Assembly (NCBI GenBank): GCA_001949185.1
Contig: BDGG01000008.1
Location: 1,937,576-2,001,575, forward strand
Source of the DNA: Ramazzottius varieornatus
Taxonomy: Eukaryota > Tardigrada > Eutardigrada > Parachela > Ramazzottiidae
Length of the DNA stretch: 64,000 nucleotides
Direction: 5' to 3'
Position numbers and translations under genes: made by a program. The notes beneath the pieces were generated by a model. The model made no database searches. It was given only the letters and a program-made list of their open reading frames with translations, and was not told the DNA's origin. Each line of letters starts with the position of its first letter. Position 1 is the stretch's first letter. Of the stretch, positions 11,336-23,368 are shown in pieces.

Positions 11336-14300
11336 TCATCCAGACCGGTTCTCGATCCGTGATACAAAACCGCTCCTGGCACCGTTGACCGTCCCTGAGA
11401 TGTCATCGGTGTCTCTGGAGGATCGTCCAGACTGGCGCCGTTCCCGAATACCAAAGTTCGCCATGGTGCTGTTGGCAGGCGCAGGGTGTACCGTGTTTCG
11501 GTTAGCCGTGCGGAGGAAATGAATCTGTAAAACATAGGCGCCGTGTCAACAAAAATTCAGTAAAATGCGTTTCAGCTGGTGTCCACCAACCTTCGGTCCG
11601 AACAGAATTCCAAAGGTACAGGTGACGGGAATTTGTAGTTCCAACACGTACATCAGGTACAGTACATCCGGATCTATGGAGCCGATCATGAAAGCTCTGC
11701 CAAAAGGAAACAACATGCAAGTCCAGAATCTAGATGGGACGTCGGAAATGACTTGAACGTGACTGCTGCCCCAAGTGGCGCACAATCAAGCCAAAAACAA
11801 TGTACACGTGCGCCACCTGAGATAACGACCATGTTGAATTGATCTGCTGAATTTCCAGATCTATTTTCACTCATGTCTCACTACCTGATGATCATGAGGA
11901 AGTTTTTCATAAAGATGGTATTGTAGATGGTCCATGCCACCAGTTTTGATTCATTGAATGTGGAGATCACATTTCGAATTTGATAGCTCAGGACCACGCC
12001 CCAAATGAGGAAAACGCACTCGGCCACGATGATCCCATAGTCCATCCAGTTCTCCTGACACATGTAGTACTTGAGACCTTGGGCTGTGTGAGCCATCTGA
12101 ATTTCTGGACTGCTGAGGACTGTCCAGACCACCAGGTAAATGACGACCGGAGTGACTACCATCCCAAGCTTCTGGAGAACCAAGTTGTCCGTCACGGCTT
12201 TTGGCTTGCCATCGGACACATTGAAAACAACCGCTATCCTGCAAAACTTGCCCCACAATATTACAGTAGTAAACAGTCTTTGCGCCGTTTAAATTCCGTC
12301 TCGTACCTCCAGTTTTTCAGTAGCAAGGGTCCGTAGATTAGTACAAAGCCCAGATGCTGGAACCACACACGAGCTATGCATATCTCATGAGTAACTTTCG
12401 GGAATTCCAGTATACCCTATGAAGGTTAAGAAAAGACAAGTCATGAAATACTTTAGCAAACTGCTGAGATGGAGGACATGTACTGGGATGGTGAGGTGGA
12501 TACAACATACCGAAATAGTGATAACGATTCCTCCGAGACAAATTATCAATAGGAACATTGGGCTAGCGGATTTGATGATGGTTCTTTTTTGATGTTTAGT
12601 CACCAGTAACGCAATGAAGTGGACGCAGACCAGCATCATGACCACAACAGCGAGCAAGACCGATCGGATTACCCAGTTCCAGTCGGCAAGGCAAGGAGTA
12701 CTGTCAGTACAAGTTTCGCAACCTTCTGGACAGGGCAGACAGTCGTAATAGTTGAAGTACTCTGCGGAACCGTTCATAACCCAAGCAGCGTACGCATCTT
12801 CTACGTCGAACCCGCTGAAAGCTTTGGTGCTGGAGGAAGCGTTGGGGAAGTAATATCCTGGACGGCAGGTGCATTGGTACGTCCCTCGGCGAAAACCCAA
12901 ACCAGTCTTAGGTACGCACTGTAGAAAAGAGACTCGGTGAGGAAGGGCGATCCTCGAGTGATAAATCAAAAACAGACTGAGGAGTCGCTCACAGTGCTAC
13001 TCGGTTTGCAGTGATGGGTTCCACGGAAAACGTTCAGCGCAATCTTCTTCGCGTCCGATGTGGCGTCACACTGGTCAATGTCCAAGATGTTGAGAGCAAT
13101 ATCGACCGTCGCAACTCCCCTGTGACATAGCCAGACATTCATTGGATTAATAATACGTTTTTTGACGTGGTTCTTAAAGGCGTACACTATTGATACTTAC
13201 GCGAACGTCAGGCTACTGTTGAGCACGGCAAGAACTGGGCTGTTGAACGTAATCATCCAGATGTCGCCACCCCCACAATCAAAATATGGGCGCGTCCAGA
13301 AACCATCATCATATTCCATGCGTGGTTCTGGGAAGGTAACTGGAATTTTGTGCACTTTCGTACCGTTAGAGTTGTACCCGCTAGAGCATGAGAAGAATCG
13401 TAGAAATATGGACGTACAGATGGGTTGGCCATAGCGAATCTACGTCGATCATTTTTTGACGAAAAAGATTGTTGCTCACCTTAGTCGCAATGTGACGTTG
13501 TCCTTCAAAACGTTCGTGTTGTTAAGAAATTTTTGCTTGCAGCCCAAGTACCATTCCGATGGGAAGTAATCATATTCGACGCTGATGTCGTGCGACTTGA
13601 TGGTGGTATTGCCTGTATGAAAACTGTAGGCACAAAACTTATCCATATTCCGGTACAAGCCCGGTTCAAAGGCGATGGCGCTCCCGAAAGCCAGCGTCTC
13701 GATTTCGATTGTGGTTCTTGTCATAGCGAACAGCAGTTCGTCGGTCATGTCGGCGCCGCTTCCGTTGATCATGAACCAATGAGTCAAAAGGTTCGACAAC
13801 CGCACTGCGGCGTTGGCTTGCGCCTTCCACTCCGAATTGTCGAACACGACCTACGTAGATGTCGCAGGTAACGCAAAGGTTGAGCTGAAAGAAGGTCCAA
13901 TATAGCTAGGTGGTACTTACGTTCAAGGTATTTGAGGTGCCACCATCGCAACTCGCGGCGGTTCGGACATTCTCTACAAACTGCAGAGCGACCGACGCGG
14001 CATCCATCATGGCACCTACTTCCGGGACAAAAAATATAGGGCTGTAATGCCAATATTTGACACTGATTGTAATAAGATTAATTGTTAATAAGATTAATTG
14101 TTTATTATTTTGATACTTTACAGAATAAGCTGTGGAAGTTTCCATGCTCCACCCTTTCCTCCCCGTTAGACTCTTTGACCATCAGCTGAATGTACTTTCT
14201 TGTTTGCAGCTGGACTTTACGAACATCGTTCAAGTCGTTCTGAGGTTAGCCTTTATCCGACCTTCTCTCTCCTTGGACTTCCTTGTCCAAACCTAGCACC

Positions 14301-14579
14301 ATATCTGATACCGTGCCTCCCTGTACCCTAACCTTCCTTTCTTCCAAACAAGTCGTATCATTCAGTCTAGTATCTCCTGAGTAGCTGCATATGTAATTCG
14401 GACCAAGGTATAAGTCTAACAATTGTTACCCACAGGAAGGAGGAACTCTCATTGTTACCTGGCTTTTTGGTTGTGGTCTCCACCAATGTCATGAAGTTCC
14501 CGCTTACGTAAGGTTCGGCAGTCGCAGTCGGCACAGAACACCAGAACTGGTAGATCAGGAACATCCAATAGACAAACAT
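11336..14579 (-). CDS. GPR158/GPR179-like orphan class C GPCR, copy A
   Basis: Ten exons on the minus strand join in frame to 686 residues: 14459-14579, 13921-14015, 13480-13850, 13201-13380, 12993-13119, 12511-12918, 12307-12416, 11885-12238, 11591-11696 and 11336-11524. Exon 1 encodes a signal peptide (MFVYWMFLIYQFW). Exons 2-5 form a Cache-like extracellular domain, with conserved FGSAIAFEPGLY, PYFDCGGGDIW and DIDQCDA. Exon 6 begins with a Cys-rich EGF-like segment (GFRRGTYQC) and a second Cys cluster (CLPCPEGCETC), then enters the seven-helix domain, which exons 7-9 complete (WMDYGIIVAE, IDPDVLYLMYVLE). The tail is short and rich in Arg and Ser. Vertebrate GPR158 and GPR179 organise RGS7/Gbeta5 and bind glycine or other ligands; whether that holds here is unknown. 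The exon 9 donor is a weak GTTGGT. Confidence 0.85.
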
Positions 14580-15936
14580 GCTTGCAGAAGTGATTCTGAA
14601 AAACCATATGCATGGGTAATATTCCGCTGTTCTTTCAGGTGAGAGACGGGAGCGTTCCAAAGACGCGGAAAAATCTTTACCGGAAGTATTAGCCGTAAAT
14701 TACAGGTAAAAGCTCTTGAATCGAGGTGCAACTGATGTGCTCATAAGTACTATTCGTGGCACAGATCGATGGCTGTGGTATGACGATCTCAATGCTTAAT
14801 ATAGTAAGGCTGGGGATGACTGACAGAAAGTGCTCTCAGAAAGAAGTCTGCTGCCTGCTTTTCTTGTTGATTGACTGCTCCGAAAAAAGGTACCGGCTAC
14901 TCCAATCGACGAACGGCTACGTAAACAGGACGATGATGAATGCTGTGAAAGTGATCCGGAAAAAACGCATCCGCTGAGCCAACTTAAGTCAGACACGCAA
15001 ACTTGGCCCTCGCGAAATATGTCTGTTGGACACGTTGAGTGGCATTGAAGGAAAGTCGATAATCTTCAGATGACACGGTCATGCCACGGTAATTCGTAGA
15101 CCTTCTCCAGTGAATTCTGTCTAACGAACGCAATCGGGAACAAGCAAAGAGAAGCTCAATTAAGAACGGAAGCACGAAGTGAGTGCAACTGCACCCGGAT
15201 CCAATCAACATCAATCACACAGGCGGAAAAGCCACAGTGACGCCGACAACCTAGTGAAGAAAGTCTATATAGACAGAAGACAGCTTTGCACACGCAAACA
15301 CCATAAAAAACGGGACGTCCAAAAGCAGCGTTGCGCAAAGAGCCTGTATCGCGAAAGGGTCTACGTCACTCTAGCCAACTAAAGGAGCATAAGTGTATAC
15401 AGAAGCGAATACTGCCAGCTGTGGATCTCGCGCACGGCATATATTACTGTCTGGACAGAAAGAAAATTTCCAGACACGAAGAAGAGTATTGACAAGCCTA
15501 AGATACGACACGCAAACGCAGCGAAACATTGAAGGATCAGACACGGATGTACACTTTTGTGAAGTGGCTGAATGAATTAGCCAATTGGTGGAAGAAGCAC
15601 AAAGGTGGCCAATTTGATCACAAGACGGTGCCAGATCCACACTTGTAACCTCACACTTGATTGCCCAACGTAATTGGTGTCCCTGCTCTGGAGCATGCAT
15701 GCACCTTGGTCCAAAATCACTCCAATATATGCCAGTACCAGATAAAGGCAATTTCGAAACTCTTTTCGGGTGGGTCGTGAAGTCGCTCTATGGAAAATTA
15801 GTCGACCGGATCCGTAGGTGAAGGTTGGTAGATCAGCGTACGCTTCGTGTGTTCCATCGCCCAGCTGACCGCATGATACTTCTTTCCGGTCTTTGCGCAC
15901 CTTCCAAAGACAAGGCTATGTTCTCCCTTGCACCTT
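14580..15936. other. Spacer between the two class C receptor genes
   Basis: Only unrecognised, overlapping short reading frames are visible in this 1.36-kb spacer. It must carry the promoter of copy A (minus strand, upstream of 14579) and the 3' end of copy B. No repeat or exon was recognised. Confidence 0.4.
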
Positions 15937-18900
15937 TCAGTCATCGTCATCCTCTTCTTGAACCACTAAAGTCGTCGGGTTAATTTTGTTTATTCGTCGT
16001 CGACGCGTCCGGTAAATCTACAAGGAAAAGGCCATCGATTCAGAGACGGCTCAACTGAGTAGGTTGAAAAACAATGTTGTACGGTTTTACGTACTTTTGG
16101 CAAGAAGAGCATGATCAGAGTGAGAGTCACCGGGACTTGCCATTCCATAATATACAACAGGTACAGCACATCGGGATCGATCGACTGACTGAGGAATATT
16201 CTAAAATGAGAAATAGCTCGGTTGGGTCAATTCGAAAAACAGGGAAAAGGACTGAGTATGTCTACCTGATGACCGTCATGAAGTTTTTCCAGAAGGTCGT
16301 GACGTAAATGCCCCAGGCAATGTACCTGGCTTCATTGTAGGGTGTGACGACGTTTCGTCGCTTGAAGCACAGGTACACACCCCACAAGAGGAAGAGGAAC
16401 TCGGCGAGCATGATACCGTAATCCATCCAGTCTTCATGGCAGATGTGGTACTTGAGTTGTGTTCCAGTCTGTACCAGCTGTAGAGTCAGATTGCTTACGA
16501 CACTCCAGACGATAAGATCAATGAAGACTGGCAGGACAATTAGAGACAATTTCCACCACACACCGGAACTGGAAACGGATTTTGAGACTTCCTCGGAGAC
16601 GTTGATGGAACTGACGGCTTCGACCAAAGATATACTAGAATGTAGCAAACTGATGTTTACTTTGGGCTGCGAACAAGGCATATCGGAACTGTGAACACCG
16701 AACACAATGTATCCACTAAAACTTCCACAAAGTTATTCACCCTATTTACTGAAATCCTTTCCAATTCCAACTCAGTAAATTAACGTTTGAGAATTTTTTT
16801 AAAGGTCTTCTGACTACTGTAATTTTGAGTAACTGGTCCCGTACTTACCGCCATATTTTTAGCAGCAGAGGTCCGTACACGAAAGCGAACCCAAGATGGA
16901 GCAACCATACTCGTGCTGTACAGGTGGTTACGGTCACTTGCAGAAACTCCACGATACCCTGACCAGCACAAAAAAGTCTTTCAGCATGGACGTCCGTCAC
17001 AGTTCAGTAACACAGCTCGACCGAAGACCACAGTATTAACTGACCGATATGTTGATAAGGACACCGCCGAAGCAAATGAGCAACAGCAGCTTTGGGCCTG
17101 CCACTTTGATCACGGTTCGATGTCGGTTCCTGACGGTTACCACCATGGCAAGTACGACAATGACCAGTCCACCGATAACCAGGCTAAGGAGAATCGAACG
17201 GAAGATCCAGTTGAGCACGGCAAGGCAAGGCGTGTCGTCCGTGCAGTCATCGCAGCCTTCCGCACAGGGAAGACAGTCAAAGTCGGTGGCATACCATTTG
17301 GAACCGTTACCGCTGATGTATTCGGCATAAGCCACTTCGACGTTGAAACCTGTGAAGGCCGGGACTTCAGCCGATCGGTTGGGGAAATAGAAACCACGGG
17401 AACAGTAGCAGTAGTACGTGCCACGCTTGAATCCGAAACCGGCCCTCGTAACACACTACAAACAGAAGTTCAAAGACTTGGTTTTCAGTGCATCATGATG
17501 GCAGTCCAATGAAGCTCAAAGGCCGTGGCCCCGTCTTTGCATACCGTGGTGGTTGGTCGGCAGTGATGGGTTCCTTGAAAGACGTTGATGGTTTTTGTCG
17601 TGGTGCTATCAGGGTCGCACTGGTTAATGTCGAGAATGCTAAGCGCCAGATCTACTGTCGCCACGCCTCCGAGGAAAAACCGACGGTGAAATCGTCAAAG
17701 TTGAACCAAGTCCACTTGAATGAGCTTAAACTGTTGCAAAGATAGCGTACCCGAACTTCAATGTGCCATTTTCAATGCACATGATGGGGCTATTGAAGGT
17801 GATCATCCAGATGTTGCCACCGCCGCAGTCAAAGTAGGGTCGTGTCCAGAAACCGTCTTCATATTCCATCCGTAGATCAACGAAGTACGTGGTCGGCAGG
17901 TGGACCTTTTCATCAGGTGCGTTATACACTTGGCTGAAAACGACTCAATTGGTCGGATGTCGCTGTTAATGATATGGACAGCAGCATTATAGCTAGGTAT
18001 ACCTCAACCGCAAGCTGACGTTGTTGTTCAAGAATATGGGAGCATCTGCAACAGACACGGAAATACTCAGAGGCGTGATTAGCTATTCAAAGCCGTAGAA
18101 AGTCTCCACCGAATCACCATGAACATCGTCACGGATGAAAATTTCATTTCCTGCCTGTTACATCACAGAAGAAGTAAGGTTTTGCCAAATACTTCTGGAT
18201 TTAATTTGGTGAAAAGCTTTGAAACATTGTTTCGACCGGTGGAGACTTTCGGAAAGCACATAATGGGGATCGAGTGAGGTGTGAAGCTACTATGATCTAC
18301 TAGTGACTCCTCTGAACTTTGCGCGGAGGGGACACTTCGGTGCAGTGAGCCCAGAGTCTTGAGGAATTTTTGCTTGCAGCCGTCATACCACTCCGAAGGG
18401 AAGTAATTATATTCGACGCTGATGTCGTGGGACTTGATGGTGTTGTTGTAGGTGTTGTAACTATACGCGCAGAATTTGCTCATATTGTGGTACAATCCCG
18501 GCTCAAAGGCAATGGCGGAACCGAACGTGAGCTTCTCAATCTCGATGGTGGTCCGCGTCATGGCAAATATCATCTCATCAGTCATGTTCCACAGAACGTG
18601 GTTATTCTTGGTCAGCCAGTGAGAAAGGATGTTGGAGAGACGAACTACCACGTTGGCTTGTTCTTTCCAGTCCGACGTGTCGAAGATGATCTAACAGCAC
18701 GACAGGCAGTAACAAGATGAGAGAGCGTCATACATGAATTTCTATCTTATCAACAAAAGTACACGCGCCCGGCCTAAGTCTTGGCATGGACAAAAGTCTT
18801 GACAAGTGGTTTCCGAAACAGCGGCTCCGCCAGCTGTGTTCGCTTACGCTTGAAACAGAACCGGCTTTCGCCACACACTTGTGGCTCTACAGAGAGCCGG

Positions 18901-19458
18901 ACGTTTTACAAAACTGATGGAAACCTGATCTGTTCTCTATTTGCAACAATCTATTAACGCCTTTTCGATAGTCGAGGTAGAAAATGGAACTATGTTCCTC
19001 TGAGCTCAAGACTACAAAACGATTCTCAAAGTGCGAAATTCTGACTTTCACGACGTCACACGACCAGTTTCTGTCCCGATACAACATTCTTTGTGTCAAA
19101 ATGCCGCCGGGCCGTGCTGCCAAGACTTTTGTCCATGCCAAGACTTAGGCCAGGCGCGTGTACAGAACTAGCTACGCTTACGTTGAGGTACTCGCTTGCA
19201 CCTCCGTTGCAGGTCGCTTGAGTGACACTTTCCACATACTGCAAAGCCAATGTTGCGGGATCTGGTTTAACTGAAAGAAAACAAACAGCGTACTCGTATC
19301 CCGTTGAATGCGGCACATTTTTCATTGCGGGTTCATAACAGTTTTTACAAGTGTACAGTACCCGTGGAGGCACAGTAAGCTGCTTGGGTCAACGCAGCCA
19401 AACACACAGTTATCAACTGGAGCAAAAACCGGGCGGTGACGATCGTTCTCGACTTCAT
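15937..19458 (-). CDS. GPR158/GPR179-like class C GPCR, copy B (one junction out of frame)
   Basis: Proposed exons, minus strand: 19362-19458, 19182-19270, 18336-18690, 18003-18045, 17751-17933, 17545-17666, 17045-17455, 16849-16958, 16266-16688, 16095-16200 and 15937-16017. The layout mirrors copy A: a signal peptide (FLLQLITVCLAALTQA), a Cache-like domain (FGSAIAFEPGLY, PYFDCGGGNIW, DINQCDP), an EGF-like segment (GFKRGTYYC), a Cys cluster (CLPCAEGCDDC) and a 7TM domain (WMDYGIMLAE, IDPDVLYLLYIME). Differences: the copy A exon 13480-13850 corresponds here to two exons with an intron at 18046-18335 whose donor is uncertain; the exon at 16266-16688 encodes a longer Ser-rich loop; and the tail is 26 residues ending in an acidic DDDD. 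At the 17751/17666 junction the only AG acceptor leaves the frame wrong (see finding), so this copy may be non-functional or spliced atypically. Confidence 0.75.
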
Positions 19459-20110
19459 CCGCCTTGACGTTATTCTCAAAGTCGGCGAGCTGTTTCCGAC
19501 GACGGTCTGCTCGAGTGAGACTCAGATTCAAGATAATCTTTTCATTAAAATATTGAAGGGCGGAGGGGGTGTTACAGTTGATCTGACGAATTCCACATAG
19601 CCGACTTACACCACCGTTGGGTTCTGCAGATGATGGATCTTCCAAAGCAGTCACATTTTGGCAAAAGCTTCACTGATCACCAGGTACCGAGGTGTTAGGT
19701 GTGGAGACGTCCGAGCGAAGGGATGCACTGCGACGTGAGGGAAAGTGGTTATCGTTTTGTACACGCTCAGTCAATCTTTCTGTTTGGAAGAGGAAACGAT
19801 CGGTGTTGCCAAGTCCATCTCGTGGAAGCAGCGCTACCCGCGAAGTCTTGGTTCAAAAGCTGACAGTAGCACAGACACCGCAAATTCCGTGGAGGAAAGG
19901 AAATATTGATATCAATGCATGAGTTTATTCAAAACTTCCGAATCTTTCCACCACAGTACGGGCACCTTGTAGGCGAAATTGGATCTACAAAAACCGGAGA
20001 ATAAAGTTCAAAAAAAACCACCCGGCCCCAAAAACCTTAGAATAAGTTACGGATAAGATTTTGAAATTAACTCCTTCCTCATTTGAACGATTCTGGTATG
20101 AAATTTGCAT
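19459..20110. other. Intergenic, no gene seen
   Basis: This is the upstream region of class C receptor copy B and the downstream region of TDP1. No exon, RNA gene or repeat was recognised. The overlapping reading frames at 19322-19654 on the minus strand are the wrong frame of the copy B signal-peptide exon. Confidence 0.4.
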
Positions 20111-22559
20111 TTACCGGCGTTCGCGGTATCTACCGAAAATGTCTTTGAGACCAGTTTGAGGGTTGTCTGACGTCCAAGGACGGTCCGTAGGTGCATACTC
20201 CACGAGAGGAAGATCATAAGGCAACATGATCGCTAGCTGGTTCGACTCAACAGCCTCGGACATTGTGTCGAAGTCCTCGGCGATCTTGAAAGACGCGGCG
20301 TTGGAAGAGAACATGCTCGGAAGGAACAGGACACCCAACTCGTACGAGCGGATCATCAACTGAGAGCTGTTCTTCTCATATGCTCCCCAGGCAGCCTTCG
20401 ACATATTGGCACTGAAACAAACTTCCAACTTTCCTCTATTCTCACGAAAATGCTCACCGATTTTCTTACCTGGTCATAGCCAACCACGCGCATTCCGAAA
20501 GATCTGGTCTGATTCGGGCGTAGGTCTTGATGTGTGGCATAGCGGAAGTCCGACCTTTGCCATCTGACTTCCACACACTGTCATGTAAAGCAAACGTAGA
20601 AAACTCCTGGGTGAGAAAGCGGGAAGGAAAAGAGTTAATGTGAACGGGCGAAAACTTACTGAAAAAGTTTGTAAAGGTACGGTTGTTTTTGGTAATTCGC
20701 TTCGGAATGTGGTAAGGACCCTCCACCGTTCCAGCCTTCCGAGCTCATCCTCACATTCTCGACAGAAGGGAAAATCTACAATGACAAAATCCACACCATT
20801 TGAAATTTCTCTCGGCAGGCAAGAGAATGAGTCAAAACCCAGCCTGGAAACGGATGCTTGACTTACGAGGTTGAGAGGTGGGCGACGAGTCATCGGGGCA
20901 GCAGGCATGCTCAAGCTTTCCAGGAATTCTCCCGTCAACCAGTTCGCACTGGTAGGTCCAATCGACCCTATACTGGAAAACTGCCCGATCAATGGCCATT
21001 CAGGCGTTACTTTCTTGGCTGAAAGTGCTGCGTGTTCTTGGAGGATAGTTCGAAGACGCAGATGACCGTAGCGAGTCTTGTCAGGGCCCATATGACGACC
21101 CGGAACGGATGGGATGAGGAACACCCTAGAGAAACATCATAGCAAATTACCAGAATTGATCTTCGCAAAGAAGAACTCACTTGACACTTGACATGTCGTA
21201 TTTGTTCAAAGCATCCGCCACGGCGTTTAGCTTGGCGTTGTGATAGCACTTGAGATAGTGAACGAGACTGTTTTGGAAACCGGTGATCGAGTCGGCCGAA
21301 GTGCCTTTCGGTAAAAGCGGACTAATCCACATCCTAAACGAACAGATCAGTTTGGAAGTTTCGCCGTTCGATTGGTGAATAGACAAAGAAGAACATTACC
21401 CTTGAGTTTTGTTGTGCCAGTCTCCAGCCAGTAAGTTCGACGTATGAATAACAACGCGCATTCCAACGTCGTAAGACAGGAGCATCATTTTGGTATGATG
21501 TGTCCCGTAGGCTATGGGGAGGTCGGCCTGTGAGAATAGGAAGACTTAAAAGCCGTTCCAGCATCCAGTTCAGCTTTGCCTGACGAGCCATGGGGATACT
21601 TACGTAGACCAGAGTGATGTTAGGAAAGAGCGACGCTTCTTGTCGCAGTGCTTGTCCGTCTGCTGAGGAGGCTTTGTCCCCGTGGACGATCATCAGCGGC
21701 TTGGAACGGAACTCTTCGGGATACTGGTCAACAATCCACGGAATGTCGAAGCAATAGTTGAACTGTAAAAATGTTATTACAACCGCAGAAAAGAGCGAAA
21801 AACGGGCACGGCGTAAAGCCAGTTCGTTCTCTACGTCATGCTTCTAACACAACGGGACTGCATTATTCCGGTCACCCACCAATGTAACGCGTGACGCCAC
21901 GTAACAAAAATTAAATCAGTTCGGTATGGTGATGGGAGTTCTTTTCTTACCTGAACGGAGCTCTGCAAATTTCCCATTTCTGGAGCAAGCAGCACTAAAA
22001 ACATCAAAAAACCCGATGAAACAAAGCTGGGATGTCCAGAACCATCTCGGAATTTTTCGTCTTACTTTTCATCGAGCGCGTCCATCGTCGATCATTGTAA
22101 TTTGGATCCAAACCTTTCGTTCGCGTGAAATACGTCCCGAGTGGGTTTAGCATCTCCATACTCTCGGTTTTTCCATCGAAGTTTGGCCGAGGAAGATCAG
22201 TGGCTGCTGCCGACGTGCTTGGAAGCTCCTCCGATTTCCTGAAGGATTTTCTTGTGCGCTTCGCAGGAGGCTCGGTTGTTTCTTTCTCATCGTCCACAGC
22301 TACCACATCATCTGCAGTACGCTTCGGTGCCTCGTCGTCCTCGGCCACGCCAGATTGGACTTCTGCTGCCCGTTCATGCCCAGCTGCAACAGCACCACGT
22401 TCCCAAGGTATTCAGACCCGAACTGGTTGAGTAAAGAGGTCTACCTGGATGTGAATACTCCCGAAAATGCTGCACGTTTCGGCGGTAACATTTTGGTCCA
22501 TAGGGACATCGGGGCAACGACAAATCTCCTGAGGCATCTACAACATGGATGTCAGCCAT
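20111..22559 (-). CDS. TDP1: Tyrosyl-DNA phosphodiesterase 1 with N-terminal PBZ zinc finger
   Basis: Ten exons, minus strand, join in frame to 566 residues: 22445-22559, 22066-22383, 21951-21994, 21604-21762, 21400-21527, 21181-21333, 20867-21125, 20660-20775, 20470-20577 and 20111-20411. TDP1 hydrolyses the 3'-phosphotyrosyl bond of stalled topoisomerase I-DNA adducts and other 3' blocks in the nucleus. Both HxK(x)N catalytic motifs are intact: GTHHTKMML with VIHTSNL, and MPHIKTY with [10 protein letters not shown]. The family landmarks [16 protein letters not shown] and [12 protein letters not shown] are present. Exon 1 encodes a PBZ finger, [20 protein letters not shown], with its Cys2His2 ligands. 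A charged, probably disordered linker with a KRTRK basic patch follows, then the catalytic domain. The 20577 acceptor was chosen because it restores the family sequence KLFHVWKSD. Confidence 0.92.
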
Positions 22560-22787
22560 CTTTTGCCACACTTCGACGCAAAGATTGTAAAACTGAAAAC
22601 TTTCGCGGCAAGATGAGAAGATGAATGCCATTCAATTGAATAGGGACTGTGCGCAAAATCAATCAACCGATCACATTTCGAACTCTAACATTATCTCTCA
22701 CATTTGACCGAATCAACTCCGCCCTAAATCGACCTTTGTTGTGGATTTCGTGACGGAAACGTGAGCATCTTGCTTTTCCCGTGCGCA

Positions 22788-22830
22788 ACTGTGAGATGAC
22801 TGTGAGATGACATTTCGTCATCTCACAGTT
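22788..22830. repeat. Hairpin in the TDP1 / small-gene divergent upstream region
   Basis: AACTGTGAGATGAC at the left pairs with GTCATCTCACAGTT at the right. An extra direct copy of TGTGAGATGAC lies in between, so two registers can pair. It sits in the 356-bp gap between the TDP1 start on the minus strand (22559) and the ATG at 22916 on the plus strand, so a regulatory or structural role is possible, but that is inference. Confidence 0.6.
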
Positions 22831-22915
22831 CGGATTTTCCGTTTTCTGATTAGTAACTGATCTTCTGCTAGCCTTTGCCACCCGCCAACATCCAGACTCT
22901 GCAGAACTTCCATTC

Positions 22916-23226
22916 ATGAAAGCAAGCGGACTCGCCCCGACCGCTACCAAGATGGTTACCGGAAAGACGACGGCGGAAGAATGGGACGATAGCTCGTCGG
23001 TTGTCAGCTCAGCTGACACGAACGTTTCGCTTCCGCGGGTTCATCACCGCATTGACAGTCGGGACAACCGTAAGTATCGCTTTCTTTTATTTCGATCTTC
23101 CTGCTATTCAAGGTGGAAACCATGCTTGTTGAAATAGATGTGGAACATTCGTTAAACGGAGAACAGAATGCGCCGGAAGTCCGCACTGGAAACTTTGATA
23201 ACCAAGATATCGTCAGCATTTGTTAG
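22916..23226 (+). CDS. Small hypothetical protein, two exons
   Basis: Exon 1 (22916-23069) starts at an ATG and ends at a good GTAAGT donor. Exon 2 (23138-23226) begins after AAATAG, keeps frame and ends at TAG. The predicted product has 80 residues, is Ser/Thr-rich and acidic, and has no membrane segment or domain I recognise. A second stretch at about 23274-23340 resembles exon 2 (HVEGNSPSTSAPEYR versus HVEHSLNGEQNAPEVR), starts after ACAG in the same phase and ends at GTAAGC, so it may be an alternative exon leading to a longer product. The gene is head to head with TDP1 and could share its promoter. Function is unknown. Confidence 0.4.
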
Positions 23227-23368
23227 CAGTATCAGAGACGTCTAGCATGTATATTTGGTCGATCACAGAACATGTCGAAGGCAACAGCCCATCCACCTCC
23301 GCGCCGGAATACCGCGTTCCTGCTCAGAATGCTAATCAAAGTAAGCGGTCGCTCTGCGGGCTTGACTG

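Noticed and set aside
15371-15900. Overlapping minus-strand ORFs of 107-126 codons
   Set aside because: Composition and lack of any recognised motif suggest chance; frames on the opposite strand are equally open.
20578-20610. Acceptor CCCAG before GAGTTTTCTACG in TDP1
   Set aside because: It gives a one-base frame error; the acceptor at 20578-20579 keeps frame and restores the conserved FHVWKSD-type sequence.
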